Assembly: GCA_017502065.1 (NCBI GenBank)
Contig: JAFVVU010000006.1
Coordinates: 1 to 14,751, forward strand
Source: Clostridia bacterium
GTDB taxonomy: Bacteria; Bacillota; Clostridia; RUG12999
Reading direction: 5' to 3'
Length of the DNA: 14,751 bases
The notes beneath the pieces are model-generated. The model made no database searches and had not been told where the DNA came from. It saw nothing but the letters and a program-made list of their open reading frames with translations. The translations under genes and the position numbers were made by a program. Positions 14,670 through 14,751 of the stretch are shown here, piece by piece; within the stretch, counting starts at the first letter, position 1, and every line of letters begins with the position of its first letter.

Positions 14670-14751
14670 TTATTTGGCGATTCTGTTCATAATCACAGCA
14701 GCTTCTGCGCGTGTAGTATTTCCAAGCGGATTGATTGTAAGGTCGGTATTA
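14670..14751 (-). CDS. C-terminal end of a second SLH-domain surface protein (partial)
   Basis: On the minus strand the last 26 codons before a TAA (14670-14672) read as the end of an SLH repeat: NTDLTINPLGNTTRAEAAVI followed by MNRIAK. Except for one residue (N for S) this is the same as the end of the 1052-aa protein. The gene continues past the right edge, so its other domains are unknown. The last 57 visible bases (14695-14751) are identical to 10528-10584. The fragment is too short to judge anything but the SLH anchor, but it shows that surface proteins cluster here, on both sides of the AraC-family gene. Confidence 0.85.
   Translation of the reverse strand, partial: NTDLTINPLGNTTRAEAAVIMNRIAK

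Noticed and set aside
1..14751. CRISPR arrays, insertion sequences, tRNA and rRNA genes
   Set aside because: No regularly spaced repeats, transposase motifs, terminal inverted repeats, tRNA cloverleafs or rRNA segments were seen.

Overview
The window looks like a chromosomal segment of a low-GC Gram-positive anaerobe, most likely a member of the Clostridia. The evidence is consensus TTGACA/TATAAT promoters, strong GGAGG ribosome binding sites, a T-box leader, SLH-type surface anchoring, and AT-rich spacers. The genus cannot be named from the sequence.

Left part (1-5279). A cobalamin riboswitch on the minus strand is cut by the left edge, so the gene it controls lies outside. Next is a minus-strand thioredoxin-reductase-like flavoprotein that keeps the CxxC and FAD motifs but lacks the usual NADPH-binding HRRxxxR motif. 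Divergent from it is a plus-strand operon of a MarR-family regulator and two half-size ABC exporters with overlapping reading frames. The exporter pair looks like a heterodimer with one degenerate ATP site. The two divergent promoters have -35 boxes only 5 bp apart, and a perfect 17-bp palindrome just after the MarR promoter is a likely autoregulatory operator.

Middle (5280-10502). A strong terminator is followed by about 140 bp of unexplained GC-richer sequence, then a two-gene operon: a diverged neutral-ceramidase-like protein and an MBL-fold hydrolase with a B3-like metal ligand set. Next comes a perfect promoter and a complete T-box leader (stem I, antiterminator with a UGGUACC bulge, competing terminator) upstream of an unusual 767-aa protein that joins an XRE DNA-binding domain, a cupin and an AMP-forming acyl-CoA synthetase. 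A T-box in front of an acyl-CoA synthetase fused to a regulator is the most novel-looking item in the window.

Right part (10503-14751). A minus-strand 1052-aa secreted, S-layer-anchored glycoside-hydrolase-like protein has two CBM-like modules, a TIM-barrel module with a DEP motif and three SLH repeats. It is divergent from an AraC-family regulator, and the two promoters overlap at a shared palindromic -10 region. At the right edge is the C-terminal end of a second minus-strand SLH protein, whose last 57 visible bases are identical to the end of the first. This points to a cluster of S-layer proteins kept similar by duplication or gene conversion.
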